Source: Chrysemys picta bellii (lineage: Eukaryota > Chordata > Testudines > Emydidae). Taken from it: DNA of 64,000 bases. The position numbers were made by a program, and so were the translations under genes. Positions 33,957 through 43,967 of the stretch are shown in pieces. The stretch lies in contig NC_088804.1 in NCBI RefSeq assembly GCF_011386835.1, positions 36,629,549 to 36,693,548 of the forward strand, given 5' to 3'. Each line of letters begins with the position of its first letter. Position 1 is the stretch's first letter. Under the pieces are notes generated by a model. It had not been told where the DNA came from. It made no database searches and worked only from the letters and a program-made list of their open reading frames with translations.

Positions 33957-36394
33957 GTGGTTTGTGATAATATGATGCCGGTAATTAGTATGATCTGAGA
34001 AGTGATTGTACTGGCATGGAGATACCATTAGGACTGTCTTACAGCTTGTGTCATCCTTTTCAGCTGTGCAAGGTGGGTATAAAATGCAACTACTCTACTT
34101 TGGAAACACTTTACTTCCACTTTGCACTGATGTAAGTGGCACGAGGCAATGGAGAATCAGGACCCACTTACGGACTAGAAAGAGATAGCTATTGCAACCT
34201 TTCCGGTGTAAATGAGTCACTTTAACTTTAAGGAGAAGAAAAATACTTTAGACCTAATTTGTTCTTATTGATAAAAGTCACAGTCTGGTGACAGTTGGTG
34301 ATAGTAAATGGTCATGGAAACACTCGAGATAATAACCACTGATTTGTGCCTAACAGGAGCTGGTACATAGCTGAACACTAAAACTACTGAGCAAGAATAT
34401 TTGGAAGATATGACTTTATTGCCTATATATACAGAACTCTGGACAACTACATTAAGTACTAAAGCAGTGATACTCAGACCTCTGTAATTCAGGAGCCAAA
34501 CTACTGATCAACATTACCCAAAAGAGCCACATTAGTATGAATTCATTGTTTCATTTACTATTTGTATATATATAATTCTCCCAGCAAAATGACTGACCAA
34601 GTATTCTACAATTGGTTAATTACATAGTAAAAGTATCCTAATTGGTTAATAACTTAAATTGGTTAATAATTAAATCACTGTATTTTAATATCATGTGCTA
34701 CAAAGAGCTTCAGGGGACACATTAAAGAGCCACTTGCGGCTCCGAAGCCTCAGTCTGAGTCTCACTGCACTAATGTCTATTTTTTTTAAGGTAAAATTGC
34801 CATGTATAAAGCAGTGGCCCTCGTATTAAAGATTTAAAATGTCAAGTACCAATAGGTGCCGTCTGCTTGGTTACATTCATTACGTAGCTCTGGAACTGAT
34901 TAATGGTGATAGATCAGATTATAACTTTCTAAAAAATTATCCAAAGGGTCTGTCCCAACCATTTCCTATTGGACACATGCATTTCCTTATTGCAGGCCAT
35001 TTGCTTTGGTCATAGGTGACCAAATCAAGAAAAAATAAAATCCAGCCTGACAATTCAGCCTGTCTCCAACCTGACCCCCAACTCTACTTTAAAGTTTGGC
35101 TAAGATGCTTCATAGGCTTCCCTCCCATGGTGCTAATGTTCCAGGTCCCAGTTACTGCGCTAATCTCTTGGTCCCTGGTGTCAGTCCGAATGGAAATCTC
35201 ATTCATAAAAGAGGAAGCCCCAGAATGCACTGCATGTCAGAGATTTGTCATGTAGACCAGGCATTGGAACTGAGCAGAGAGACTACAACAGCTGCTGGGC
35301 ACATAACTCACCTTGAGAACCAAAGGTTAGAACAAGTTGCTGGGAGTTCTGATCAATTGGGAGTAGAATGTTAACAGTTGTAAAAAACGGGGGGGGGGGG
35401 GGGGGGAAGTGATCACAGAAAAAGGAACCACAAAGGTTCAGATACTTTTGGGGAGTCATCCCAACATTTCCAGGCTTACGTTAGCTACCTAGAATCTCTG
35501 TTCACTTAGATGTTGAGTATGAATTTTTGCTAGTTATTCTCTCAGCCACAATTCCTCCTCCAAAAGGCCACTAGATCTCATTCATTTTTCACCAGGTCAC
35601 ACTAAAGTGGCCATGGGAGATATCAGCAGTACGTATATAAAGGATCTTGTACAATGGCCAGCTAGAAGAAGGTTGTATTGTCATAGCGACTCTGCATTAA
35701 CGAAGAGACCTAAAGAAATCTTTTCATACAACACCAGAGTGACAGAATCTAGAGAAATCTGTTTCCTCATAGACACCTTCCTAAATGTATATGCATTTTC
35801 AGAATCCCTGGATAATGTCTTATGAGTGGGGCTTGGTCAAGTGTTGCAAACAACCATTCAAAATTTGAGTGAATATTTTTGTTGGATAATGTTTGTACAT
35901 CTTAAAAATCACTATTTGTGAAAAATACGTTTGTTTGCGAGAACAGTTAGGGAAGCATTGTTCTTCCTACCAATACTCCTCTCTGCTTACCTACACAGGT
36001 GCCTATGGACAAACAAGTCCGTTCACAAATTATTATTTGTTCTTCATTCTTTTTCTGCTGATTAAAAAGTTTCAGCCACCCAGAAAATAAATGCTATGTA
36101 ATTTAGGAGACCAATCCTAATACTGCAAAAAATAAATAGAACAAATGAACAGCACCCATAAGCTGAAAAATTTGTCTGCTATGTGGTGAACTCTTACATA
36201 CAATGACATAGTAGAAATCAAGATAGATAAATGTTACCTGCCCAGAAACAAAGAGTACTAGTTTTTACCTAGTTTAGTTTTTGTGCTTTGCTTACAGGGA
36301 AAACCTACTCGAATCTCCCAAAAGAGAGGCCAGAAAAGATATCAGTGTGTATGTTAAAAATGTTCAATGTTATTCATATATTATTTGACTTAAT
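33957..36394. other. Gene-free stretch, contains a poly-G tract
   Basis: AT-rich, no supported gene. The only marked feature is the G-run at 35389-35406. A possible decayed element ending GAGCCACTTGCGGCTC lies at about 34460-34760. Confidence 0.4.
35389..35406 (+). repeat. Poly-G tract
   Basis: About 18 uninterrupted Gs after AAAAAAC. Length is prone to sequencing error; able in principle to form quadruplex structure. Confidence 0.8.
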
Positions 36395-36594
36395 AGGTCT
36401 TTTCCATCTGTAACTTCTGTGATTCTGGTATTAGGCTTGTGCAATAATCTTCCAAGGGAAATAGTGGAAGGCCTATCATTTGAGATATTTTAAACGAGAT
36501 TGGACAGAACAGTAGCTTACATACAATAAAGAACAATCATGCATTGGCAGGGAGCTGGGCTGAATTATCTGGCCTTTCACCTTCTATGACTGAT
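36395..36594 (+). mobile_element. CR1 LINE 3' end, decayed
   Basis: The segments CTTCCAAGGGAAATAGTGGAAG, ATCATTTGAGATATTTTAAAC and GCATTGGCAGGGAGCTGGGC occur in CR1 3' order, ending at CTTCTATGACTG. An adjacent AATAGGTCTTTTCC...TGTGATTCTGG at 36395-36428 is the end of another CR1 copy. Confidence 0.75.
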
Positions 36595-37289
36595 TAGAAA
36601 ATGAATATTACACAGTAAATCTTCACATTTTGTTTTATTTTAATGAGTGATTAAGAAAAATCACCAGTGTTAGGAGACTAAAACTTTCTGTCAGTCTATT
36701 GGAGAACTTGTTTTCATTTTCATTTCCATGAATATTGCTATGTCTTCATCTGTATTTAAAGGTTCGTCTCAAGCTTTAAAATAATTTACTGCATAATAAT
36801 CACAATTCATTATGCACAATTCATTATGAATAAGATTTAGTTGAGGGTGCTTAGTCAATTTTATTCAGCAGAAATGTATAATTCTCCCTTCATTAATAAA
36901 GTTTGAAATAACAATACTGAGTGCACCTAAATTGCTTCGCTTTGCTGTCTGATTCATGATTAAAATATGCAGTATATTCAGGAGTAAATTGTAACAGAAT
37001 TCATCAGACTATCACACTAATCCCACTGATGAATTTATCTAAGTTAAATATTAAACCCTGTATCCTTAATTATATATGAATGCTAGTGTGTAGGACACAA
37101 ACCTCAGGCTGTACAATGAAGACAGCTGGTAAGCTGTAGCAGATTCCATGACACCCAAAAGACTAAGCTAACAAAATCCTCCACCAGTGAAGTCTGTGGG
37201 AGTTTTGCCAAGGATGTTATATGCTAATAACAATACATACAATAAAATAAAATATAAAAATAATAATGCCTAGCTCTTAGCTATATAGA

Positions 37290-37397
37290 ACTTTTCATCA
37301 ATAGCTTGCAAAGTGATTTACAGAGATCAGTCTCATTAGCCCCATTTTATAGATGGAGAAACTGAGGTACAGAGGTGATGCACTCTATCCACTAGGC
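37290..37397 (-). mobile_element. MIR-like SINE, cut by hAT insertion
   Basis: Minus strand reads GGCCTAGTGGATAGAGTGC, then CTCAGTTTCTCCATCTATAA and AATGGGGCTAATGAG. The B-box half is shortened. The hAT end at 37398 abuts the 5' end of this relic. Confidence 0.55.
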
Positions 37398-37588
37398 CAG
37401 TGCTTCTCAAAACCAGTCCGCTGTTTGTTCAGGGAGAGCCCCTGGTGGGCCAGGCTGGTTTGTTTACTTGCCGGGTCCGCAGGTTCGGCCGATCGCGGCT
37501 CCCAGTGGCCGCAGTTCGCAGCTCCAGGCCAATGGGGGCTGCAGGAAGGGTGGCCAGCACATCCCTCGGCCCACGCCGCTTCCCAGGT
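37398..37588 (+). mobile_element. hAT-type MITE, left half only
   Basis: Starts CAGTGCTTCTCAAA and shares the CpG-rich body (GTCCGCAGGTTCGGCCGATC...GGCCAATGGGGGC) with 24012, 38674 and 46311. It stops abruptly near 37588 without the second terminal repeat, so it is truncated. Confidence 0.75.
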
Positions 37589-38001
37589 TGACCCCAGGGA
37601 CAGAGATAGGGCCTGTGCTTTAAAAGGAATGTGTTGCTATCAGTAAGAGCTAAAATCATGGTCCCTACCTTGATAATAGACTGTATTTCTCAATGCTGCT
37701 GATTGCTGTTTCTGAGGTTTAGATGAGGGGGGAAAAAACAGACCTGAAACTAAGAGCAGCTGAACGTCCGGCACCTCAACTATTCTTTTAATTAAGTCTG
37801 GTTATGAAATGATATGTACTTGGCAGCAACAACATCCGTTAATTGTAACTGCTTGTTCTGAATTCATTACTAGATTGAATTACACAGGCACTAAATGTTC
37901 CTTTCAACACATTTTTTTTCTTTCTAATAACATAGTGAATCATGACGGACAATTTCAATGGAAGCCAGTGCAGCGCAGACCAAGCTATAGGATGAGAGCA
38001 A
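37589..38001. other. Gene-free stretch, no recognised feature
   Basis: No supported ORF or repeat. Confidence 0.4.
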
Positions 38002-38015
38002 TTAGAAATAGAAAT

Positions 38016-38225
38016 CAGAGGGGTAGCCGTGTTAGTCTGAATCTGTAAAAAGCAACAGAGGGTCCTGTGGCACCTTTGAGACTAACAGGAGTACTGGGAG
38101 CATAAGCTTTCGTGGGTAAGAACCTCACTTCTTCAGATGCAAGAAGTGAGGTTCTTACCCACGAAAGCTTATGCTCCCAGTACTCCTGTTAGTCTCAAAG
38201 GTGCCACAGGACCCTCTGTTGCTTT
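38016..38225 (-). mobile_element. Snap-back retroposon, possible Penelope-like origin, copy A
   Basis: Flanked by the 14-bp direct repeat TTAGAAATAGAAAT (38002-38015, 38226-38239). Inside are two arms, 38047-38133 and 38141-38227, that are perfect reverse complements over 87 bp around a 7-base centre (CAGATGC). The outer two Ts of the right arm overlap the duplication. A 31-bp single-copy end (38016-38046) carries the retroposon 3' terminus. The microinsertion at 33920 shows which end is 3', so this copy lies on the minus strand. No ORF. Long variable duplications argue against a cut-and-paste transposon despite the palindrome. The family name is not known to me. Confidence 0.75.
38100..38140 (-). 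ncRNA. Hammerhead-ribozyme-like motif, copy A
   Basis: Within 41 nt on the minus strand: GCAU, box CUGAAGA (fits CUGANGA), a stem-II hairpin GUG-a-GGU / ACC-CAC with loop UCUU and one bulged A, GAAA, GCUU, then AUGC pairing with the first GCAU as stem I. Stem III is absent in the monomer, but AGCU after GAA is self-complementary and could form it between two molecules, with cleavage expected after the following U. One extra A sits between the CUGANGA box and stem II, which is non-canonical. The flanking inverted arm would compete with this fold. Activity is unproven. Confidence 0.35.
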
Positions 38226-38239
38226 TTAGAAATAGAAAT

Positions 38240-38665
38240 GTATCTTAAGGCCCGAAGTCAGCAAGCATGGAAACACATGCTTCAGCAGAATCATGCGGGT
38301 AATCCCCACTTCTATTCAACTTCATTGACTTCAGTAGGACTTAAACATGTGCTTAAGTGATGGATCGAGGCTTAGCTCACTGGGACCTTTGACTGAGCAT
38401 GATATAGCCCCTTGACAAAGGACACATCAGAAATTAAACTGATACGACACTTGCCATCAACAAAAAGGCCATGCACTTCTCCGGTTATTTAATTTTCTTA
38501 GAATAATTTTGCTGGGCTCGTTATGCATTTAATCATTTTGAAATAATTCTTCAAATGATAAAAACTACTAATTTAAGAAAGAAAATCAGTGGCATTGCCT
38601 AATTATATATGTTTCCAGAGACTACCAATGCTTTAATGTAAATGTGTATTTCACAGAGGTACATA
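38240..38665. other. Gene-free stretch, no recognised feature
   Basis: No supported ORF or repeat. Confidence 0.4.
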
Positions 38666-38673
38666 CTCTAAAG

Positions 38674-38995
38674 CAGTGTTTCCCAAATTTGGGAGCCACT
38701 CGTGCAGGGAAAGCCCCTGGCGGGCTGGGCCATTTTGTTTACCTGCCACGTCCGCAGGTTCGGCCGATCACGGCTCCCACTGGCCGCGGTTCGCCACTCC
38801 AGGCCAATGGGAGCTGCTGGAAGCGGCGTGGGCCAAGGGACGTGCTGGCCACCGCCCCCATTGGCCTGGAGGGGCGAACCGCAGCCAGTGGGAGCTGCAA
38901 TTGGCCGGACCTGAGGACAGGGCAGGTAAACAAACCAGTCCGGCCTGCCAGGGGCTTTCCCTACACAAGTGGCATCCCAAGTTTGGAAAACACTG
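38674..38995. mobile_element. hAT-type palindromic MITE, first of a tandem pair
   Basis: 322 bp, ends CAGTGTTTCCCAAATTTGG and, inverted, CAGTGTTTTCCAAACTTGG, CpG-rich body as in 24012 and 46311. Left duplication CTCTAAAG (38666-38673), right CTCTCAAG (38996-39003), one mismatch. Confidence 0.88.
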
Positions 38996-39003
38996 CTCTC
39001 AAG

Positions 39004-39296
39004 CAATGGTACCCAAACTTTTCCTGTCAGGCCCCCCTTACCAATAATGGAATCTGTCTGCATCCCCCCTTCTTTATTGCACGGTTGGCTCAGCAGAAGA
39101 GCTTGGGCTGAAGGCAGAGCTGGAGGCTGAACTGGGGATGGGGAAACAGCTGGAGATAGATGCAGAGCTGGCCTGGGGGTGGAGAGGGAATGAGGGCAGA
39201 GTTGGGCAGGGGCAGAGCAGAGCTGGGGCTGAGGCTGGAGCAGAGGGTGCTGGCCCAGGCCCTGCTGCATGCCCCCCCCCAGTTTGGGGACCAGTG
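39004..39296. mobile_element. hAT-type MITE, second of a tandem pair
   Basis: Ends CAATGGTACCCAAAC and, inverted, CACTGGTCCCCAAAC. Left flank is the shared CTCTCAAG, right flank CTCTAAAG (39297-39304). The interior is G-rich with GCAGAGCTGG-like repeats, unlike the first element. Non-coding. Confidence 0.85.
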
Positions 39297-39304
39297 CTCT
39301 AAAG

Positions 39305-40050
39305 ACTTGCTGGCAGGTAGGACAATATGGGTTAGAGCTTAGTTTCAGATAGAAATCAGGTGGATACAGGTATAAAATAGGGCAGAATTTGGTTCAGTCT
39401 GTGAAATAAGTTTAAATGCCTCAAATACAGTATCTTCATGCCCTGATTATGTTGGAGCATCAGATCTCTGAGCTGCTGAGTTTTCTTTGTTTTAGGTCAC
39501 GGGGTCAAAAGCCGGACAATACAGGAATACTTAATTCCAAGTCATGCATTGTAACCCTCTCTCAGCCAATTGCAATGATAAATAAGCCTGGTTGTGGTTT
39601 ACTATTTATAAACTGTGAGGTAGTTAGGATAAATACAGGCCGAAGTTCTCAAATATCCATGTGAAGGATGAGCCACACAAAATGTGTAAACACCCATTGC
39701 AGTCACATCATGCTGTATTTGCACGTATTTGTGTGTGCAAATAAGGTGATTGCATGTGCAATTTCCTGAACATTTATATGTTTACAATGAATGTGAATGC
39801 ATTTGGGGCTTTGTCCTGCAAAGTACAGTGTAAGATTGGAGCTTTGCAGTGGTGCATATATAACAAAGCCCTTTTGAAAATTTGGACCATAATATTCACT
39901 TTCATGGTACTTTAGTAAGATTTTAAAAGACACATTAATTTAGACTGCCAATCAGGTCTGAAACTTTATTAATTTAGGCTTTGATTCAGCAAAGTACTTA
40001 AATATATATTTAACTTTAAGTAAAAGACTGGTCCCATTGAAGTCCATGGG
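39305..40050. other. Gene-free stretch, no recognised feature
   Basis: AT-rich, no supported ORF or repeat. Confidence 0.4.
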
Positions 40051-40283
40051 AATGTCTATAGGACAAGTTAATGCATGGCAAGCTACGGTGTACTGGCCAT
40101 GTGGACACTGCACTAAAAGTTCCCTCATGTGTTTTGTGCACTATAGTTTCAAACAGCAAAAGGTCAAACACACAAGGGAACTTTTAGGGCCTACGTGGAC
40201 AGTTAGAGTTAGGCACGCTAGTGTGCTGTAAATTTATGCCCCAGTTTGCCGAGTACTGACTCATTGTGTAGACAAGCCCTAAA
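40051..40283 (-). mobile_element. MITE, GGGCTTGTCTACAC terminal-repeat family, long-arm subfamily
   Basis: The right end (minus strand) starts TTAGGGCTTGTCTACACAATG. The interior has inverted segments around CTAAAAGTTCCCT and AGGGAACTTTTAG. The left end is diverged. A relative with the same TACAGCACAC and AAAGTTCCCTCGTG segments starts at 63829. Confidence 0.65.
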
Positions 40284-40477
40284 TGTAAGTACCATGCTGA
40301 ACTCAGGTGTTAGTTCATAAAGTTAGGCCCCATACTTTAAATTAGTTTAATTTATTTATTAATTAATTTAATTCACAGCATCTAAGAAGTTAGAATTGCA
40401 AAAAAATATCTAGGCCATCTAGATTATCCCATGAGATAACATTGCAGCTTATTACATTGTCTAGACCTGTCCGGATC

Positions 40478-41117
40478 CAGGGCCGGTGCAACCTATTAGG
40501 CGACCTAGGTGGTCACCTAGGGTGCTAGGATTTGGGGGGCCGCATTTTCTTCGGCAGTCGCCGCTGGCATTTAGGCGGAGGGACCTGGGGTAGGGGGGCG
40601 CGGGGAGGGCCTCCTGCAGCAAGTAAGGGTGGGGGGCGGCATGCAGGGGAACTCCCCGCCCCAGCTCACCTCTGCTCTGCCTCCTCCCCTGAGTACGCCG
40701 CCCTGCTCTGCTTCTCTCCCTCCCAGGTTTGTGGCGCCAAACAGCTGATTGGCACTTCAAGCCTGGGAGGCGGGAGAAGTGGAGCAGCGACGGTGTGCTC
40801 GGGGAAGAGGCGGAGCAGAGGTGAGCTGGGGTGGGGAGCTGCCGCACGGCTCCCCGGGCAGAGAGCTGCCACGGGAGAGGCGCCTCAGGGCGGAGAGGAG
40901 GGGGTTGGAGAGCTGCCGCAGGGGAGGCGCCTCAGGGCGGAGGGAGAGGTGGGGAGCTGCCGCAGAGGGGGCGCCTCAGGGCGAAGGGGGGGAGAGAGCT
41001 GCCGCGGGGGCGGGCACCTCAGGGCAGGGGTGGGGAGCTGCCGCAGGACTTGGGGCGGGGGGAGGGTGCAAGGTGGAAGTTTTGCCTAGGGCGCGAAACA
41101 TCCTTGCTCTGGCCCTG
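40478..41117. mobile_element. hAT-type element with internal GC-rich minisatellite
   Basis: Ends CAGGGCCGGTGCAA and, inverted, CAGGGCCAGAGCAAGG. Flanked by TCCGGATC (40470-40477) and TCTGGATC (41118-41125), an 8-bp duplication with one mismatch. 640 bp, strongly GC-rich. Long overlapping frames on both strands come from the minisatellite and are not genes. Confidence 0.85.
40835..41055 (+). repeat. GC-rich minisatellite, about 40-46 bp unit
   Basis: GAGCTGCCGC or a near match begins each unit, and most continue with GGCGCCTCAGGGCG and a purine-rich spacer. About five to six units, near 40837, 40864, 40910, 40954, 40994 and 41034. Confidence 0.8.
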
Positions 41118-41125
41118 TCTGGATC

Positions 41126-42124
41126 TAAATGTCCCAAGTGACGTGTCCACGATTTTCTGTAGGAAACTAAACCAAATACCTTTCTGGAAATGTTTCCTGA
41201 TATTCAACCAAACCCTTTCCTGTTTAATCCCCTCATTCCTAACTACACCCATTGTCCCACCCTAAATATTTCATTCCACTGTTCGATATTTATGCCCTTT
41301 GAATATTTAGAGAGTGCTATCACATCGGCTGGATTTATTTGTAACTTTTCTTACATGGTGACACACCATCACACTCCAATAAACAGGATTACATTGATTC
41401 CTCTCTTTTCATCACTAAGCTTTTTTTATTCTTTCGTCATTATCTGAGTCGAGTATATGTAAGAAAAAAGTCTGAAAACTCTTTGTATCTAGTGTGAAAT
41501 GTTTAAAGATGGCAGATTGAAATTTCATTTTAAGCAAAGTCTTTTATGGGATTATGTAAGTCATTTACAGTAGCAGTGCAATTCTTTACTTATACATAGA
41601 TCATGTAACTGCAGAACAAGTTTTAAAAACTTTTATTTAAGCTTGTTGGTGCCTTTGGATATAGATATGTATTGATATCAAGGACTCTTCTACATGCCAG
41701 TTGATGAGCATTGTAAAAAGGGCAATAATGTGTAGCCCTAGAAGAATCCATTCTAATGCTTAGCTCCAGGTGTTAATTGCAAAGAACATTGGAAATTCAA
41801 AGGCAAACAAAAGAACAATTGTTATTTAGGCCAGCAAAATTCTGCTTGCTACTCATTCAGTGTTAGGGATTCAGCAGGATATCCATACGATATAGACAAA
41901 GTAGGACTTTATCACTAGTTTTATCAATAAGAAGAGAAAATTAGTGCTTAATATAATAAATATCTGTTGTTGAATAACCCCTGATCTTTGACTTCCTTAG
42001 TCAAAGTGATGAAAGACTAAGTCCGTAGTGCTGTATTGTAAGACTCCATTTGGCTTGGTCAATTTATTACACCCATTTCAGCAATTGCATTGCACATGGT
42101 AAGTCACCCAGGTTGTTGCTTTGC
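41126..42124. other. KCNG4 3' flank or 3' UTR
   Basis: AT-rich, no repeat recognised. Further minus-strand AATAAA signals occur here (for example 41632-41637), so part of it may be a longer KCNG4 3' UTR. Confidence 0.4.
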
Positions 42125-42130
42125 TTTATT
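42125..42130 (-). terminator. KCNG4: Candidate proximal poly(A) signal of KCNG4
   Basis: AATAAA on the minus strand, about 30 bases after the stop codon. Its closeness to the stop would give a very short 3' UTR, so distal signals near 41.6 kb may be the ones used. Confidence 0.35.
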
Positions 42131-42160
42131 CAAGTACTCAGACATATTTTGCAGCAAGCC

Positions 42161-42946
42161 TTAGTTTCCTGTGTAAATGTACTTAATCGGTGACATTGGC
42201 GCCTCTGATATCAAGCTGTCTGTCTCATTGAAGGTATCCATTTCACCGGAGTGATTGGTGTTTTTTATCCTGTTTAGCCGGGACTGTAATCTTTCATGTT
42301 GTTTTCTCAACTCTGAATAGGAATGAGAGAAAGTGTGGAATATCGAGGTTGCTGGGAAAGCCATAATTAGAATCCCACTGAGGATGCTACTCAGCGCCAC
42401 CATCTGGCCCGAGACACTTCTTGGTACCATATCTCCATATCCCACAGTGGTCATTGAGATGATAGCCCACCAGTATGAGGCAGGAATGCTTGTAAATTCA
42501 AGGACCTTCCCAGATTCATTTTCAGCCAGGTAGACCAGGGGAGAAAACAGGGTGACAGCTACACACAAGAAGAGCAAAAGCAGCCCAAATTCTCGGGTGC
42601 ACCTTCGAACCGTGAGCCCTAAAGTCTGCAGGCCTAATGAGTGCCTGGCAAGGCGCATTACATACAAGATCCTCAAGGCACGTAAAACTCGTAGCACCAG
42701 TCCGATCTTCTCCAAATATGAGTTGCTGCTCGGCCTCTCGTCTTCTTCACTTGGCTCGTCATCTACCACTATGAGGGAAACATAATAGGGTGAAATAGCC
42801 AAGAAATCAATGATATTTAGGGGGCCTCTGAAGAAGTGACACTTGCTCTTCGCCTGAATAAATCGGAGGCAGAGCTCCAGCGAGAACCAAGCCACGCAGA
42901 TGGTCTCGATGATAAAGATGTAATAGCACTTCTGAGAACATTCACC
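42161..42946 (-). CDS. KCNG4: KCNG4 coding exon 2: Kv6.4 S2 to C-terminus
   Basis: Encodes residues 251-511 of an electrically silent (KvS) potassium channel alpha subunit, which is expected to act only in heterotetramers with Kv2 subunits at the plasma membrane. The exon opens after a CAG acceptor with a T-rich tract and begins GECS; the stop is at 42161-42163. Visible: S2 about 258-279, S3 292-310, S4 331-351 with Arg at 336, 339, 342, 348 and 351, S5 369-390, selectivity filter TTVGYGD at 416-422, and S6 about 431-454. S6 has Pro-Ala-Thr (448-450) in place of the Pro-Val-Pro bend of conducting Kv channels, a mark of Kv6 subunits. Recalled similarity to mammalian KCNG4 is very high through the core; the last 50 residues diverge. 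An upstream ATG at 43072 lies in the intron and is not the start. Confidence 0.96.
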   Translation of the reverse strand, partial: GECSQKCYYIFIIETICVAWFSLELCLRFIQAKSKCHFFRGPLNIIDFLAISPYYVSLIVVDDEPSEEDERPSSNSYLEKIGLVLRVLRALRILYVMRLARHSLGLQTLGLTVRRCTREFGLLLLFLCVAVTLFSPLVYLAENESGKVLEFTSIPASYWWAIISMTTVGYGDMVPRSVSGQMVALSSILSGILIMAFPATSIFHTFSHSYSELRKQHERLQSRLNRIKNTNHSGEMDTFNETDSLISEAPMSPIKYIYTGN

Positions 42947-43946
42947 CTGGCGCAAAACAAACAGAAGGTCAAATAAATGAGCAATCTCTGAACTGATATC
43001 AGAAATCATTAAAGGAGCAGAAATGTGCATCTTCGTGGGTGTACTGGTATTGCGGGAAAACAAACCCAGCAAATAGCTACTTCTATAGCAGCCATGTTAC
43101 ATCCTGTTAAAAAGCTATTCGAGTGAACTGTTGTTATTTTAATTTTATTACTCTTATGAGTCTGAATGGATGAAATTCATCTTTGTGCAAAGGCCCAGCA
43201 CAAGGCATATGGACTATTTAAGTCCCATTTAAGCCCTGAAAATAGAAATTAATTGAGACTTAAATGGTGCATAAGTCTGCACAGAAGTAAATTTAACCCT
43301 AAGTGAGGGATTATTTTATGGATGTTCTGATTCTCTTTCTGCTCTGTGTGTAAAGTACTATTCAAAGTGTGGTGACTGCACAGATACTAGGTAGTTTGAT
43401 GTGATGAAGGGAAATAGCTCAGAGATGGAGAAGACCTACTACATCATTTTTTAGACCTTGTCCCTAGTTGTGCCCTAATATAAACCACATATTTTCTTTC
43501 AGGCTATGCAAGTATGCTATGAACATTAAAATCAAAAGGAAGATTAAATAAAAAAACACTCATCCAGCAGGTGCAACATACCAATGGAGATTTCTGTTCT
43601 AGGGTTGATGTCACATGATACCAGTGCTACCTTCTGAGCCACTACATCAAGACAGTTATACAAACGTCAGCTGCCCTGAGCAGTGATGGATTCACTATTT
43701 CCCTTGTCCCAGGATGAGCCTAAAAATGTTACCTTCCATGACTTGTTCAACCTGAAGGCAAGAGTCAAACACAACTTGCCTCCCCAGTCCCTTCAGTCAC
43801 TTAGGAATTGGATAAACTTTAGAAAACATCACATACATGAGAAACTACATTGGGCACTTCACCTAAGTGATAAGAGAGCCAAACACTGGGTCTGCTGACA
43901 ATGTCCAGATGATCAGAAAACCATCCAGTGCTCACATTAGATACAG

Positions 43947-43967
43947 TTTTCAGAGTAACAGCCGTGT
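43947..43967 (-). mobile_element. Short fragment of a related retroposon 3' end
   Basis: On the minus strand ACACGGCTGTTACTCTGAAAA parallels the ACACGGCTACCCCTCTGATA terminus of the 33.9, 38.0 and 55.9 kb elements. It looks like a third subfamily. An 8-9 bp imperfect flanking repeat (AGTGCTCA, AGTGCCTCA) is suggestive only. Confidence 0.35.

Noticed and set aside
38016..38239. Cut-and-paste transposon because of the long inverted arms
   Set aside because: 12-14 bp variable duplications, an unpaired 3' end and the truncated copy at 33920 indicate retroposition.
38644..39270. Frames of 155 and 200 codons on opposite strands
   Set aside because: They run through the paired hAT MITEs and across element boundaries; stop-poor only because the bodies are CpG-rich.
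40532..41265. Long overlapping frames on both strands (up to 185 codons)
   Set aside because: They translate the GC-rich minisatellite inside a hAT element; several frames stay open for the same compositional reason and none resembles a protein.
42947..43072. In-frame ATG upstream of KCNG4 exon 2
   Set aside because: The reading frame crosses a good AG acceptor, and the 42 codons upstream have no family resemblance; it is intronic.
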